DNA of 64,000 bases from Morinoia aosen (GCA_030386875.1 CM059571.1:25538355-25602354); one strand, 5' to 3'; positions 1 through 10,181 are shown, numbered from the stretch's first letter. Notes: a model not told the origin generated them from the letters alone. Numbers and translations are program-made.

Positions 1-342
1 CCGTGTCTTATTAGTATTATTTCTTGTTTATTTAGAGAGAGAGAGGTTAATTATCATATTCTGTTCGGTAAATTGTAATATACGCTACCAAATTAATAAT
101 AATAATCAACTATAATCGATTTGATACCAATAATCTAATTAATTACTATAATAATAACTGATGACATTAAAAAGTCTCGGTCTAAAGTTGATCTTTATCA
201 ACTAAAAATAAAAGATAGTGGCTTTCTGTCACGACGAGTATCAAAAGAAACGACATCAACTGAAAGAAACGATGATAAATTACGACAGAAAAGAAATGCC
301 TCACGACGAAATTTGATAAAGAAAAGAGGGGATAAAACAATC
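1..342. other. AT-rich flank, no gene seen
   Basis: AT-rich DNA with short AAT/TAA runs. It probably includes degraded 5' sequence of the mariner-like element that becomes readable at 343. No motif could be assigned. Confidence 0.4.
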
Positions 343-1073
343 ATGTACGGAGCTGCTGCAGGAAATGCTTTACTTGCTTCACAGTTGTGCAGAGAACGTT
401 ACCCTAATCTTGAGGTTCCTGGACACAGATTCTTCCTCAACTTACAAAGAAGATTGCGTGAAAATGGAAGCTTCAGGATAAACAGACAGGAAACAGAGCG
501 TCTACGCAACGATCAAGTAGGACAAATCATTCAACATTTTGAACAAAATCCTCGTGATAGTACATGCTCTGCTGCTTAACATTTAGGCATTTCAAGTCAG
601 GTTTCTGTGTGGCCAGAACTCCCCGGTCAAAACTTACACCCATATCATTTTCAAAGAGTGCAAAGTTTGCTTAATACAGATCATGAGCCTCGCACGCAAT
701 ATGCATAGTGGATTTTTCAAAAAATAAACAAATGATGTATGTTTTCAGAAGAGAGTCCAGTTCACTGATGAAGCATCTTTCACTCGTTGTGGTGTATTGA
801 AAACGTACAATTCTCCCCATTGGGCTGTCAATAATCCTCTCATAATTCATGTTTATCAACATCAATATCGCTTCTGCGTCAACGTGTGAGCAGGAATTGT
901 AAACGACAATTTAATCGCTCCATATTTGATGCCTTCACCTCTCTCTGGCCAGGCATATAGGATTTTCTTACAAAAGTTTTGCCTGCATTATTGGATGTTT
1001 CTCTGAACATTCGTAGAAGCATGTGGTTTCAACATGATGGAGTACCAGCACGTTATTATAGGTCTGAAGCACC

Positions 1074-1076
<3 letters not shown>
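343..1076 (+). pseudogene. Mariner-like transposase relic (HTH plus DDE domain)
   Basis: Conceptual translation follows the insect mariner-type transposases that carry an N-terminal helix-turn-helix (DUF4817-like). The HTH part (343-579) begins MYGAAAGNA and contains LCRERYPN and LRENGSF. It continues in frame as a second helical segment containing LHPYHFQRVQ. The catalytic domain follows, with VQFTDEASFTR (first Asp codon 767-769), a VWAG-type motif broken by TGA at 887-889, and MWFQHDG (second Asp codon 1036-1038). A frameshift lies near 977, because the two Asp codons are in different frames. The third catalytic residue and the C-terminus are missing: the frame runs into a TA microsatellite just after CACCCTGTATA, which looks like a terminal-repeat end. 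A functional enzyme would cut and paste its own element in the nucleus; this copy is dead. Confidence 0.85.

Positions 1077-1120
<44 letters not shown>
1077..1120. repeat. (TA)n microsatellite
   Basis: A nearly pure TA run of about 40 bp sits between the mariner-like relic and the SINE palindrome. Confidence 0.97.
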
Positions 1121-1124
<4 letters not shown>

Positions 1125-1751
1125 CAGGGAGTTCATGGGAATCGAACTCGTGACTTATAAGTTACCGCGCCAACACGCTACCGACTGCGCTATCAATCAC
1201 CCTAAAAAGGTGATCGAGGCGCAACGAAAGCAATGCATGGCACGGCGAAAGCGGGCTCTTCCGTCCACGCATATAATTCCCTTATGTATCAATAGCTCAA
1301 AGTCATATCACCCCCAGAAACAATTACTGAGTCTGGTAAAGCGGGCTCTCCGTCCACGCATAGGTTTTTTCAAACGAAATAAATGTACAGGGAGTTCATG
1401 GGAATCGAAGGTTGATAGCGCAGTCGGTAGCGTGTTGGCGCGGTAACTTATAAGTCACGAGTTCGATTCCCATGAACTCCCTGTACATTTATTTCGTTTG
1501 AAAAAAACCTATGCGTGGACGGAGAGCCCGCTTTACCAGACTCAGTAATTGTTTCTGGGGGTGATATGACTTTGAGCTATTGATACATAAGGGAATTATA
1601 TGCGTGGACGGAAGAGCCCGCTTTCGCCGTGCCATGCATTGCTTTCGTTGCGCCTCGATCACCTTTTTAGGGTGATTGATAGCGCAGTCGGTAGCGTGTT
1701 GGCGCGGTAACTTATAAGTCACGAGTTCGATTCCCATGAACTCCCTGTACA
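1121..1751. repeat. Large inverted repeat made of tRNA-SINE units
   Basis: Arms 1121-1408 and 1463-1751 are close reverse complements (a one-base A/T-run difference is visible), with a 54-bp spacer at 1409-1462. The arms consist of tRNA-derived SINE sequence, one copy on the minus strand meeting copies on the plus strand. Such a palindrome would extrude a cruciform or fold into a long double-stranded RNA if transcribed. Confidence 0.93.
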
Positions 1752-1848
1752 TTTATTTCATTTGAAAAAAACCTATGCGTGGACGGAGAGCCCGCTTTAC
1801 CAGACTCAGTAATTGTTTCTGGGGGTGATATGACTTTGAGCTATTGAT
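1410..1848 (+). mobile_element. tRNA-derived SINE, two tandem plus-strand units
   Basis: Unit heads at 1410 and 1673 carry pol III promoter-like boxes: TAGCGCAGTCGG (A box) and AGTTCGATTCC (B box, one change from consensus). Each head is followed by a body with two near-identical GCGTGGACGG(A)AGAGCCCGC blocks. The second unit is cut off at 1848 by TA repeat. The D arm can pair, but the anticodon and T stems are broken, so this is a tRNA-like SINE head and not a working tRNA gene. The same unit lies on the minus strand at 1121-1380. Confidence 0.8.
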
Positions 1849-1888
1849 ATATATATATACATATATATATATACATATATATATATAC

Positions 1889-1968
<80 letters not shown>

Positions 1969-2038
1969 GTCCCACTTTTATACATACAGTACATATGTAT
2001 GTATACATACATATATGAATATATTTATATATATATAT
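1849..2038. repeat. TA/TATACA microsatellite tract
   Basis: Runs of TATATACA and TA units abut the left edge of the Penelope-like array. Short open frames rich in Tyr and Ile here are simple-repeat artefacts. Confidence 0.95.
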
Positions 2039-2199
2039 GTTTGATTAAATAGAATGCCATTTTTCTTGTTGATAATTTGTTTCATTATTTTTTCCAATGA
2101 TCTTATGTTGTTTTTTTGGTCGACTGTTAAAAAATTAAAAGTTTCTCCGAGGGTCATTTCATTATAATTGAGCGACGCGTTTCGTCCATCAATGGACAT
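2039..2199 (-). pseudogene. PLE ORF, N-terminal fragment (left array edge)
   Basis: This encodes the first 53 or so residues of the PLE protein (MSIDGRNASLNYNEM to LFNQT) and then runs into TA microsatellite. It is the downstream neighbour of the 2305-4833 unit in the minus-strand tandem, truncated by the array edge. Confidence 0.92.
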
Positions 2200-2211
2200 C
2201 TTCAGGCTAAA
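2166..2211 (-). ncRNA. Hammerhead ribozyme-like motif, PLE copy 1
   Basis: On the minus strand: CTGAAGA, a 5-bp stem GTCCA/TGGAC closed by TTGA, then GAAAC, GC and GTC. These supply the conserved core, stem II, a two-base-pair stem III and the cleavage triplet. The flanking AGC and GCT pair as stem I. Predicted cleavage lies between 2174 and 2173. Compared with the textbook core there is one extra U before stem II. Hammerheads are known in Penelope-like elements; activity here is inferred. Confidence 0.75.
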
Positions 2212-2304
2212 AAAGTTTGCAGCTACAATAGAGGTAGAAAGGTGCTGCTACAATGGCTGCTGATGATAGAATGGACCGACTGGAATGGGTGGGTTTCAGC
2301 ATAG

Positions 2305-4833
2305 CTATGGTACAGTTAAAGGCAAGTTAAAGTTAAATGTGGGAGCGGAAACGGCGGTGTACCGTTGTAGGCAAAGTTTTGAGTGGAGTTTGAGAGTTCG
2401 TATTGTGCCGGTATTTTGGTTGTTGATGATCGGATTTTTCTTTTGGATAAGGATTGCCTCGGTTATTTGTAACCTATTGTAGTCTCGTTCTCTATAAATT
2501 ATTTTTGTATTGTTAACTAGGTTTTCTCGGGTTAAGTCAATTTTATGAGTGTTTTTCGCGTGTGTTTTGGGTCCACCAGATGCTAAATGCATTGTTAGTC
2601 TTCTAGAGAGGGAGGTTGTAGTCATGCCGATGTACGAACATTTAAGAGGCTCGCAGTCCTCATGATTACAAGAGTATTCGTACACGACATGAGTTTGTTT
2701 GAGAGTAGATTGTTTATGGCTATGGTTGTTCCTGGAAATGAGACTAGTAATGGTGGGGCATTTGTAGTATACAATAAGTTGAAGTTTTTCGTGTGGGTTA
2801 CTGCAACTTGTGTTGTTTTTTATCATTTGTTTCAAAACTCTTTCGTCAGTTTTATAGGCTGCGGAGTATTGATTTTGGTAATATACTTGATGAACGGTTT
2901 TGTCTTCTTTGCAGTTTTGTAGTTTTGAGAGGTAATTCCTAACGGTGTTGTCAAATAGTGTATTTGAGTATCCATTGTTAATAAATGCTTGTTTGAGTCT
3001 TGAAAGGTTTTCATGGAAGATGTGCCAGTTGGAAGCTATTTTAAACGTGCGGTGGACCATTGCTTTGATCGTGCTGTCTTTGTATTTTTGCGGGCATTCA
3101 CTATTGGCGTTGAGATATATGCCGGTGTCCGTTGGTTTCTTGTATACTGAGGTAGAGAAATTATTGTCAGATGCGTCGACAGTCACGTCCAGAAAGTTCA
3201 ATTTGTTGCCTGTACCTATTTCAAGGGTGAATTTTAATACCGAGTTTGATTCGAACATATTTTTCAGGTTGGTAAGTGATTCTATCGAATTTACAACCAG
3301 GAAACAATCATCGACATAACGGCAGTAAATGGTTGGTCTTGTATCTGGGTTGTTATCTAGGATATTGTTTTCAAGCGAGGTCATATAAAAGTTGGCTAGA
3401 GTTACTCCCAAGGGGCTGCCCATGCTGACTCCATCTGTTTGTTGATAGATTTTTCCATCCATGTGAGTGAAGGGGCATTCTGTTGTGCATGCGATTAATA
3501 GTTTCTTTAGAAGGCTGTGTTCAAAGGGCGGGGCTGTTGCTGGATTGTGGTATGCTGCATTACATATTATTTCAATTGTAGGGAGGACCGGTACATTTGT
3601 GAATAGGGACTCCACATCCAATGAAGCTATTAGCCCTTGAGGGTTTGTTGTCTTTAACAGCTGGAGAAAATCGTCTGTGGAGTTTATCTGATATTTCGCC
3701 GGTAGGTATGGGGTTATTATACGGTTGAGTTGTTTTGCCACTTCGTAAACAGGGGTCGTTACTTGGGATACTATGGGTCGTAAGGGATGTCCGGGTTTAT
3801 GGGTTTTGACTGTACCGTAAATGTAACCGGGGCTGTATTCGCCAACTATTGGTTGCAGGATTTTGTTTGGTTTACCTTTGTTAACTGCACTAATTAACTT
3901 ATTTACCTTTGTTTTCAGTGTTGCCGTTGGGTTGCGCGTTATTTGTTTGAATTTTTTGTTATCACTTAATATGTCGTCTAATTTTGCCTTGTATTCTGCT
4001 TTGTTTATTATAACGAAGGCGTTGGATTTATCTGCTCGTCTGATTATGATATCAGGATGGTCTTTGAGTTGTTTAGCAGCGATTTTTAGGTCTTTGTTCA
4101 ACAGCTTACTGGGTTTGTAATCTCTGTTTTTGGTTGCTTCTGCTTTAATTTGATGTTTAAGTTCAGTTTTAATTGATATGGTGCCTGCAGCCTCTAATTT
4201 TAGTAGTGAGTCATATAATATTTCCAGTTCTGCTTCCTTCTTGATAGGGTCGAATTTTGATTTATAATGACATTTTGGGCCGAGGGATAATAGCTGCTTT
4301 TGGTGGTCTGTGAGTTCAGTGGTGGATAGATTGATATATGAGCTGGTTTCTTCAGGAAGGACTATTGCACTACGGTACAATTTATTCAATTTGCTTGTAA
4401 TTCGAGAGATTGAGGCTATTCTGTGTGTAGCTATTATTTCATCTATTTTACAGAGAATCGCAGTGCGAAGCATTGTATTGCTTATTGTTGAATCAATGTC
4501 ATGGGACAGTTGATTTTTCTTTTCTTCCAGCGTTGTTAGTTCAATTTTGAATGATTCTATTCGGAGCTTTAGGAGTTGTTGGCGATAATTAATGGTCAAT
4601 TGATGGTTCTGAGCTGCTGGGTCATTTAGACGGAAATCAATATGTTTTGGGAGCAGCGATTCATTTATACAAGTTTGATTAAATAGAATGCCATTTTTCT
4701 TGTTGATAATTTGTTTCATTATTTTTTCCAATGATCTTATGTTGTTTTTTTGGTCGACTGTTAAAAAATTAAAAGTTTCTCCGAGGGTCATTTCATTATA
4801 ATTGAGCGACGCGTTTCGTCCATCAATGGACAT
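2305..4833 (-). CDS. PLE reverse transcriptase / GIY-YIG endonuclease, read-through form
   Basis: This 842-residue ORF encodes the single PLE polyprotein, which would copy its RNA into DNA at a nick made by its own endonuclease. RT motifs in order: RADKSNAFVIIN (266-277), GTVKTHKPGHPLRPIVS (340-356), SLDVESLFTNVP (404-415, catalytic D406), DGVSMGSPLGV (467-477), YVDD (506-509) and LNFLDV (545-550). The C-terminal nuclease shows VVYEYSC (716-722), a C722/C727/C732 cluster, SYIGMT (733-738), RRLTMH (744-749), E792 and N800. The normal stop after LKLHS is lost (TAA to AAA), adding 24 residues. The ATG lies inside the hammerhead motif; M15 is the first Met downstream of the predicted cleavage site. 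A near-identical neighbour lies at 5011-7467. Confidence 0.93.
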   Translation of the reverse strand: MSIDGRNASLNYNEMTLGETFNFLTVDQKNNIRSLEKIMKQIINKKNGILFNQTCINESLLPKHIDFRLNDPAAQNHQLTINYRQQLLKLRIESFKIELTTLEEKKNQLSHDIDSTISNTMLRTAILCKIDEIIATHRIASISRITSKLNKLYRSAIVLPEETSSYINLSTTELTDHQKQLLSLGPKCHYKSKFDPIKKEAELEILYDSLLKLEAAGTISIKTELKHQIKAEATKNRDYKPSKLLNKDLKIAAKQLKDHPDIIIRRADKSNAFVIINKAEYKAKLDDILSDNKKFKQITRNPTATLKTKVNKLISAVNKGKPNKILQPIVGEYSPGYIYGTVKTHKPGHPLRPIVSQVTTPVYEVAKQLNRIITPYLPAKYQINSTDDFLQLLKTTNPQGLIASLDVESLFTNVPVLPTIEIICNAAYHNPATAPPFEHSLLKKLLIACTTECPFTHMDGKIYQQTDGVSMGSPLGVTLANFYMTSLENNILDNNPDTRPTIYCRYVDDCFLVVNSIESLTNLKNMFESNSVLKFTLEIGTGNKLNFLDVTVDASDNNFSTSVYKKPTDTGIYLNANSECPQKYKDSTIKAMVHRTFKIASNWHIFHENLSRLKQAFINNGYSNTLFDNTVRNYLSKLQNCKEDKTVHQVYYQNQYSAAYKTDERVLKQMIKNNTSCSNPHEKLQLIVYYKCPTITSLISRNNHSHKQSTLKQTHVVYEYSCNHEDCEPLKCSYIGMTTTSLSRRLTMHLASGGPKTHAKNTHKIDLTRENLVNNTKIIYRERDYNRLQITEAILIQKKNPIINNQNTGTIRTLKLHSKLCLQRYTAVSAPTFNFNLPLTVP

Positions 4834-4845
4834 CTTCAGGCTAAA
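4800..4845 (-). ncRNA. Hammerhead ribozyme-like motif, PLE copy 2
   Basis: Identical in core and stem II to the copy at 2166-2211 and exactly 2634 bp from it. It lies in the junction between two tandem full units and covers the ATG of the 2305-4833 ORF. Predicted cleavage lies between 4808 and 4807. Confidence 0.78.
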
Positions 4846-5010
4846 AAAGTTTGCAGCTACAATAGAGGTAGAAAGGTGCTGCTACAATGGCTGCTGATGA
4901 TAGAATGGACCGACTGGAATGGGTGGGTTTCAGCATAGCTATGGTACAGTTAAAGGCAAGTTAAAGTTAAATGTGGGAGCGGAAACGGCGGTGTACCGTT
5001 GTAGGCAAAG

Positions 5011-7467
5011 TTATGAGTGGAGTTTGAGAGTTCGTATTGTGCCGGTATTTTGGTTGTTGATGATCGGATTTTTCTTTTGGATAAGGATTGCCTCGGTTAT
5101 TTGTAACCTATTGTAGTCTCGTTCTCTATAAATTATTTTTGTATTGTTAACTAGGTTTTCTCGGGTTAAGTCAATTTTATGAGTGTTTTTCGCGTGTGTT
5201 TTGGGTCCACCAGATGCTAAATGCATTGTTAGTCTTCTAGAGAGGGAGGTTGTAGTCATGCCGATGTACGAACATTTAAGAGGCTCGCAGTCCTCATGAT
5301 TACAAGAGTATTCGTACACGACATGAGTTTGTTTGAGAGTAGATTGTTTATGGCTATGGTTGTTCCTGGAAATGAGACTAGTAATGGTGGGGCATTTGTA
5401 GTATACAATAAGTTGAAGTTTTTCGTGTGGGTTACTGCAACTTGTGTTGTTTTTTATCATTTGTTTCAAAACTCTTTCGTCAGTTTTATAGGCTGCGGAG
5501 TATTGATTTTGGTAATATACTTGATGAACGGTTTTGTCTTCTTTGCAGTTTTGTAGTTTTGAGAGGTAATTCCTAACGGTGTTGTCAAATAGTGTATTTG
5601 AGTATCCATTGTTAATAAATGCTTGTTTGAGTCTTGAAAGGTTTTCATGGAAGATGTGCCAGTTGGAAGCTATTTTAAACGTGCGGTGGACCATTGCTTT
5701 GATCGTGCTGTCTTTGTATTTTTGCGGGCATTCACTATTGGCGTTGAGATATATGCCGGTGTCCGTTGGTTTCTTGTATACTGAGGTAGAGAAATTATTG
5801 TCAGATGCGTCGACAGTCACGTCCAGAAAGTTCAATTTGTTGCCTGTACCTATTTCAAGGGTGAATTTTAATACCGAGTTTGATTCGAACATATTTTTCA
5901 GGTTGGTAAGTGATTCTATCGAATTTACAACCAGGAAACAATCATCGACATAACGGCAGTAAATGGTTGGTCTTGTATCTGGGTTGTTATCTAGGATATT
6001 GTTTTCAAGCGAGGTCATATAAAAGTTGGCTAGAGTTACTCCCAAGGGGCTGCCCATGCTGACTCCATCTGTTTGTTGATAGATTTTTCCATCCATGTGA
6101 GTGAAGGGGCATTCTGTTGTGCATGCGATTAATAGTTTCTTTAGAAGGCTGTGTTCAAAGGGCGGGGCTGTTGCTGGATTGTGGTATGCTGCATTACATA
6201 TTATTTCAATTGTAGGGAGGACCGGTACATTTGTGAATAGGGACTCCACATCCAATGAAGCTATTAGCCCTTGAGGGTTTGTTGTCTTTAACAGCTGGAG
6301 AAAATCGTCTGTGGAGTTTATCTGATATTTCGCCGGTAGGTATGGGGTTATTATACGGTTGAGTTGTTTTGCCACTTCGTAAACAGGGGTCGTTACTTGG
6401 GATACTATGGGTCGTAAGGGATGTCCGGGTTTATGGGTTTTGACTGTACCGTAAATGTAACCGGGGCTGTATTCGCCAACTATTGGTTGCAGGATTTTGT
6501 TTGGTTTACCTTTGTTAACTGCACTAATTAACTTATTTACCTTTGTTTTCAGTGTTGCCGTTGGGTTGCGCGTTATTTGTTTGAATTTTTTGTTATCACT
6601 TAATATGTCGTCTAATTTTGCCTTGTATTCTGCTTTGTTTATTATAACGAAGGCGTTGGATTTATCTGCTCGTCTGATTATGATATCAGGATGGTCTTTG
6701 AGTTGTTTAGCAGCGATTTTTAGGTCTTTGTTCAACAGCTTACTGGGTTTGTAATCTCTGTTTTTGGTTGCTTCTGCTTTAATTTGATGTTTAAGTTCAG
6801 TTTTAATTGATATGGTGCCTGCAGCCTCTAATTTTAGTAGTGAGTCATATAATATTTCCAGTTCTGCTTCCTTCTTGATAGGGTCGAATTTTGATTTATA
6901 ATGACATTTTGGGCCGAGGGATAATAGCTGCTTTTGGTGGTCTGTGAGTTCAGTGGTGGATAGATTGATATATGAGCTGGTTTCTTCAGGAAGGACTATT
7001 GCACTACGGTACAATTTATTCAATTTGCTTGTAATTCGAGAGATTGAGGCTATTCTGTGTGTAGCTATTATTTCATCTATTTTACAGAGAATCGCAGTGC
7101 GAAGCATTGTATTGCTTATTGTTGAATCAATGTCATGGGACAGTTGATTTTTCTTTTCTTCCAGCGTTGTTAGTTCAATTTTGAATGATTCTATTCGGAG
7201 CTTTAGGAGTTGTTGGCGATAATTAATGGTCAATTGATGGTTCTGAGCTGCTGGGTCATTTAGACGGAAATCAATATGTTTTGGGAGCAGCGATTCATTT
7301 ATACAAGTTTGATTAAATAGAATGCCATTTTTCTTGTTGATAATTTGTTTCATTATTTTTTCCAATGATCTTATGTTGTTTTTTTGGTCGACTGTTAAAA
7401 AATTAAAAGTTTCTCCGAGGGTCATTTCATTATAATTGAGCGACGCGTTTCGTCCATCAATGGACAT
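5011..7467 (-). CDS. PLE reverse transcriptase / GIY-YIG endonuclease, intact
   Basis: An 818-residue intact ORF with the normal stop, the best representative of the element. An N-terminal helical region (about 1-260) precedes the RT palm and fingers (about 260-560). The thumb and linker (about 560-710) include YKKPTDTGIYLN at 564-575, and a GIY-YIG endonuclease (about 712-810) ends the protein. All catalytic residues are present: D406, D508, D509, and in the nuclease Y734, R744/R745, E792 and N800. The Cys cluster before SYIG is typical of PLE nucleases. The nearest upstream in-frame stop lies 16 codons before the ATG, with no other Met between, so the ATG at 7467 is the first possible start; M15 is the alternative if the RNA is cleaved by the overlapping ribozyme. 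The RT resembles that of telomerase in PLE phylogenies (family knowledge). Confidence 0.95.
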   Translation of the reverse strand: MSIDGRNASLNYNEMTLGETFNFLTVDQKNNIRSLEKIMKQIINKKNGILFNQTCINESLLPKHIDFRLNDPAAQNHQLTINYRQQLLKLRIESFKIELTTLEEKKNQLSHDIDSTISNTMLRTAILCKIDEIIATHRIASISRITSKLNKLYRSAIVLPEETSSYINLSTTELTDHQKQLLSLGPKCHYKSKFDPIKKEAELEILYDSLLKLEAAGTISIKTELKHQIKAEATKNRDYKPSKLLNKDLKIAAKQLKDHPDIIIRRADKSNAFVIINKAEYKAKLDDILSDNKKFKQITRNPTATLKTKVNKLISAVNKGKPNKILQPIVGEYSPGYIYGTVKTHKPGHPLRPIVSQVTTPVYEVAKQLNRIITPYLPAKYQINSTDDFLQLLKTTNPQGLIASLDVESLFTNVPVLPTIEIICNAAYHNPATAPPFEHSLLKKLLIACTTECPFTHMDGKIYQQTDGVSMGSPLGVTLANFYMTSLENNILDNNPDTRPTIYCRYVDDCFLVVNSIESLTNLKNMFESNSVLKFTLEIGTGNKLNFLDVTVDASDNNFSTSVYKKPTDTGIYLNANSECPQKYKDSTIKAMVHRTFKIASNWHIFHENLSRLKQAFINNGYSNTLFDNTVRNYLSKLQNCKEDKTVHQVYYQNQYSAAYKTDERVLKQMIKNNTSCSNPHEKLQLIVYYKCPTITSLISRNNHSHKQSTLKQTHVVYEYSCNHEDCEPLKCSYIGMTTTSLSRRLTMHLASGGPKTHAKNTHKIDLTRENLVNNTKIIYRERDYNRLQITEAILIQKKNPIINNQNTGTIRTLKLHS

Positions 7468-7479
7468 CTTCAGGCTAAA
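7434..7479 (-). ncRNA. Hammerhead ribozyme-like motif, PLE copy 3
   Basis: Third minus-strand copy, same sequence, 2634 bp from copy 2. It spans the start codon of the 5011-7467 ORF. Predicted cleavage lies between 7442 and 7441. Confidence 0.78.
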
Positions 7480-7644
7480 AAAGTTTGCAGCTACAATAGA
7501 GGTAGAAAGGTGCTGCTACAATGGCTGCTGATGATAGAATGGACCGACTGGAATGGGTGGGTTTCAGCATAGCTATGGTACAGTTAAAGGCAAGTTAAAG
7601 TTAAATGTGGGAGCGGAAACGGCGGTGTACCGTTGTAGGCAAAG

Positions 7645-7893
7645 TTATGAGTGGAGTTTGAGAGTTCGTATTGTGGCGGTATTTTGGTTGTTGATGATCG
7701 GATTTTTCTTTTGGATAAGGATTGCCTCGGTTATTTGTAACCTATTGTAGTCTCGTTCTCTATAAATTATTTTTGTATTGTTAACTAGGTTTTCTCGGGT
7801 TAAGTCAATTTTATGAGTGTTTTTCGCGTGTGTTTTGGGTCCACCAGATGCTAAATGCATTGTTAGTCTTCTAGAGAGGGAGGTTGTAGTCAT
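7645..7893 (-). pseudogene. PLE ORF, C-terminal GIY-YIG fragment
   Basis: This encodes the last 82 residues of the PLE protein, from MTTTSLSRRLTMH to LKLHS. It retains E and N of the nuclease but is cut off upstream at the inversion junction (CATG, 7891-7894). It differs from the other copies by a G-to-A residue change in the tail (ATIRTLK). Confidence 0.92.
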
Positions 7894-10017
7894 GACATTG
7901 ATTCAACAATAAGCAATACAATGCTTCGCACTGCGATTCTCTGTAAAATAGATGAAATAATAGCTACACACAGAATAGCCTCAATCTCTCGAATTACAAG
8001 CAAATTGAATAAATTGTACCGTAGTGCAATAGTCCTTCCTGAAGAAACCAGCTCATATATCAATCTATCCACCACTGAACTCACAGACCACCAAAAGCAG
8101 CTATTATCCCTCGGCCCAAAATGTCATTATAAATCAAAATTCGACCCTATCAAGAAGGAAGCAGAACTGGAAATATTATATGACTCACTACTAAAATTAG
8201 AGGCTGCAGGCACCATATCAATTAAAACTGAACTTAAACATCAAATTAAAGCAGAAGCAACCAAAAACAGAGATTACAAACCCAGTAAGCTGTTGAACAA
8301 AGACCTAAAAATCGCTGCTAAACAACTCAAAGACCATCCTGATATCATAATCAGACGAGCAGATAAATCCAACGCCTTCGTTATAATAAACAAAGCAGAA
8401 TACAAGGCAAAATTAGACGACATATTAAGTGATAACAAAAAATTCAAACAAATAAAGCGCAACCCAACGGCAACACTGAAAACAAAGGTAAATAAGTTAA
8501 TTAGTGCAGTTAACAAAGGTAAACCAAACAAAATCCTGCAACCAATAGTTGGCGAATACAGCCCCGGTTACATTTACGGTACAGTCAAAACCCATAAACC
8601 CGGACATCCCTTACGACCCATAGTATCCCAAGTAACGACCCCTGTTTACGAAGTGGCAAAACAACTCAACCGTATAATAACCCCATACCTACCGGCGAAA
8701 TATCAGATAAACTCCACAGACGATTTTCTCCAGCTGTTAAAGACAACAAACCCTCAAGGGCTAATAGCTTCATTGGATGTGGAGTCCCTATTCACAAATG
8801 TACCGGTCCTCCCTACAATTGAAATAATATGTAATGCAGCATACCACAATCCAGCAACAGCCCCGCCCTTTGAACACAGCCTTCTAAAGAAACTATTAAT
8901 CGCATGCACAACAGAATGCCCCTTCACTCACATGGATGGAAAAATCTATCAACAAACAGATGGAGTCAGCATGGGCAGCCCCTTGGGAGTAACTCTAGCC
9001 AACTTTTATATGACCTCGCTTGAAAACAATATCCTAGATAACAACCCAGATACAAGACCAACCATTTACTGCCGTTATGTCGATGATTGTTTCCTGGTTG
9101 TAAATTCGATAGAATCACTTACCAACCTGAAAAATATGTTCGAATCAAACTCGGTATTAAAATTCACCCTTGAAATAGGTACAGGCAACAAATTGAACTT
9201 TCTGGACGTGACTGTCGACGCATCTGACAATAATTTCTCTACCTCAGTATACAAGAAACCAACGGACACCGGCATATATCTCAACGCCAATAGTGAATGC
9301 CCGCAAAAATACAAAGACAGCACGATCAAAGCAATGGTCCACCGCACGTTTAAAATAGCTTCCAACTGGCACATCTTCCATGAAAACCTTTCAAGACTCA
9401 AACAAGCATTTATTAACAATGGATACTCAAATACACTATTTGACAACACCGTTAGGAATTACCTCTCAAAACTACAAAACTGCAAAGAAGACAAAACCGT
9501 TCATCAAGTATATTACCAAAATCAATACTCCGCAGCCTATAAAACTGACGAAAGAGTTTTGAAACAAATGATAAAAAACAACACAAGTTGCAGTAACCCA
9601 CACGAAAAACTTCAACTTATTGTATACTACAAATGCCCCACCATTACTAGTCTCATTTCCAGGAACAACCATAGCCATAAACAATCTACTCTCAAACAAA
9701 CTCATGTCGTGTACGAATACTCTTGTAATCATGAGGACTGCGAGCCTCTTAAATGTTCGTACATCGGCATGACTACAACCTCCCTCTCTAGAAGACTAAC
9801 AATGCATTTAGCATCTGGTGGACCCAAAACACACGCGAAAAACACTCATAAAATTGACTTAACCCGAGAAAACCTAGTTAACAATACAAAAATAATTTAT
9901 AGAGAACGAGACTACAATAGGTTACAAATAACCGAGGCAATCCTTATCCAAAAGAAAAATCCGATCATCAACAACCAAAATACCGGCACAATACGAACTC
10001 TCAAACTCCACTCATAA
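7891..10017 (+). pseudogene. PLE ORF, plus-strand, 5'-truncated
   Basis: Homology starts at codon 110/111 of the full protein (HDIDSTISN), right at the inversion junction. An open frame from the internal Met at 7921 gives 698 residues with the entire RT and GIY-YIG domains, including SLDVESLF, DGVSMGSPLG, YVDD and SYIGMT. About 110 N-terminal residues are missing. One substitution separates it from the minus-strand copies in the RT region (FKQIKRN instead of FKQITRN). The frame is intact, but the start and N-terminus are not those of the element. Confidence 0.9.
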
Positions 10018-10181
10018 CTTTGCCTACAACGGTACACCGCCGTTTCCGCTCCCACATTTAACTTTAACTTGCCTTTAACTGTACCATAGCTATGCTGAAA
10101 CCCACCCATTCCAGTCGGTCCATTCTATCATCAGCAGCCATTGTAGCAGCACCTTTCTACCTCTATTGTAGCTGCAAACTT

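Noticed and set aside
979..1446. 155-codon plus-strand frame at 979-1446 as a gene
   Set aside because: It joins the end of a mariner-like relic, a TA microsatellite and the antisense of a SINE.
1410..1487. Functional tRNA gene
   Set aside because: The pol III boxes are good, but the anticodon and T stems do not pair and the unit is repeated with a SINE body.
1806..2044. Tyr/Ile-rich frames in the TA tracts
   Set aside because: Simple-repeat translations.
2662..4513. Hydrophobic open frames of 65-124 codons on the strand opposite each PLE ORF
   Set aside because: They recur identically opposite every PLE copy and are mirror translations of its Asn/Lys-rich coding strand.
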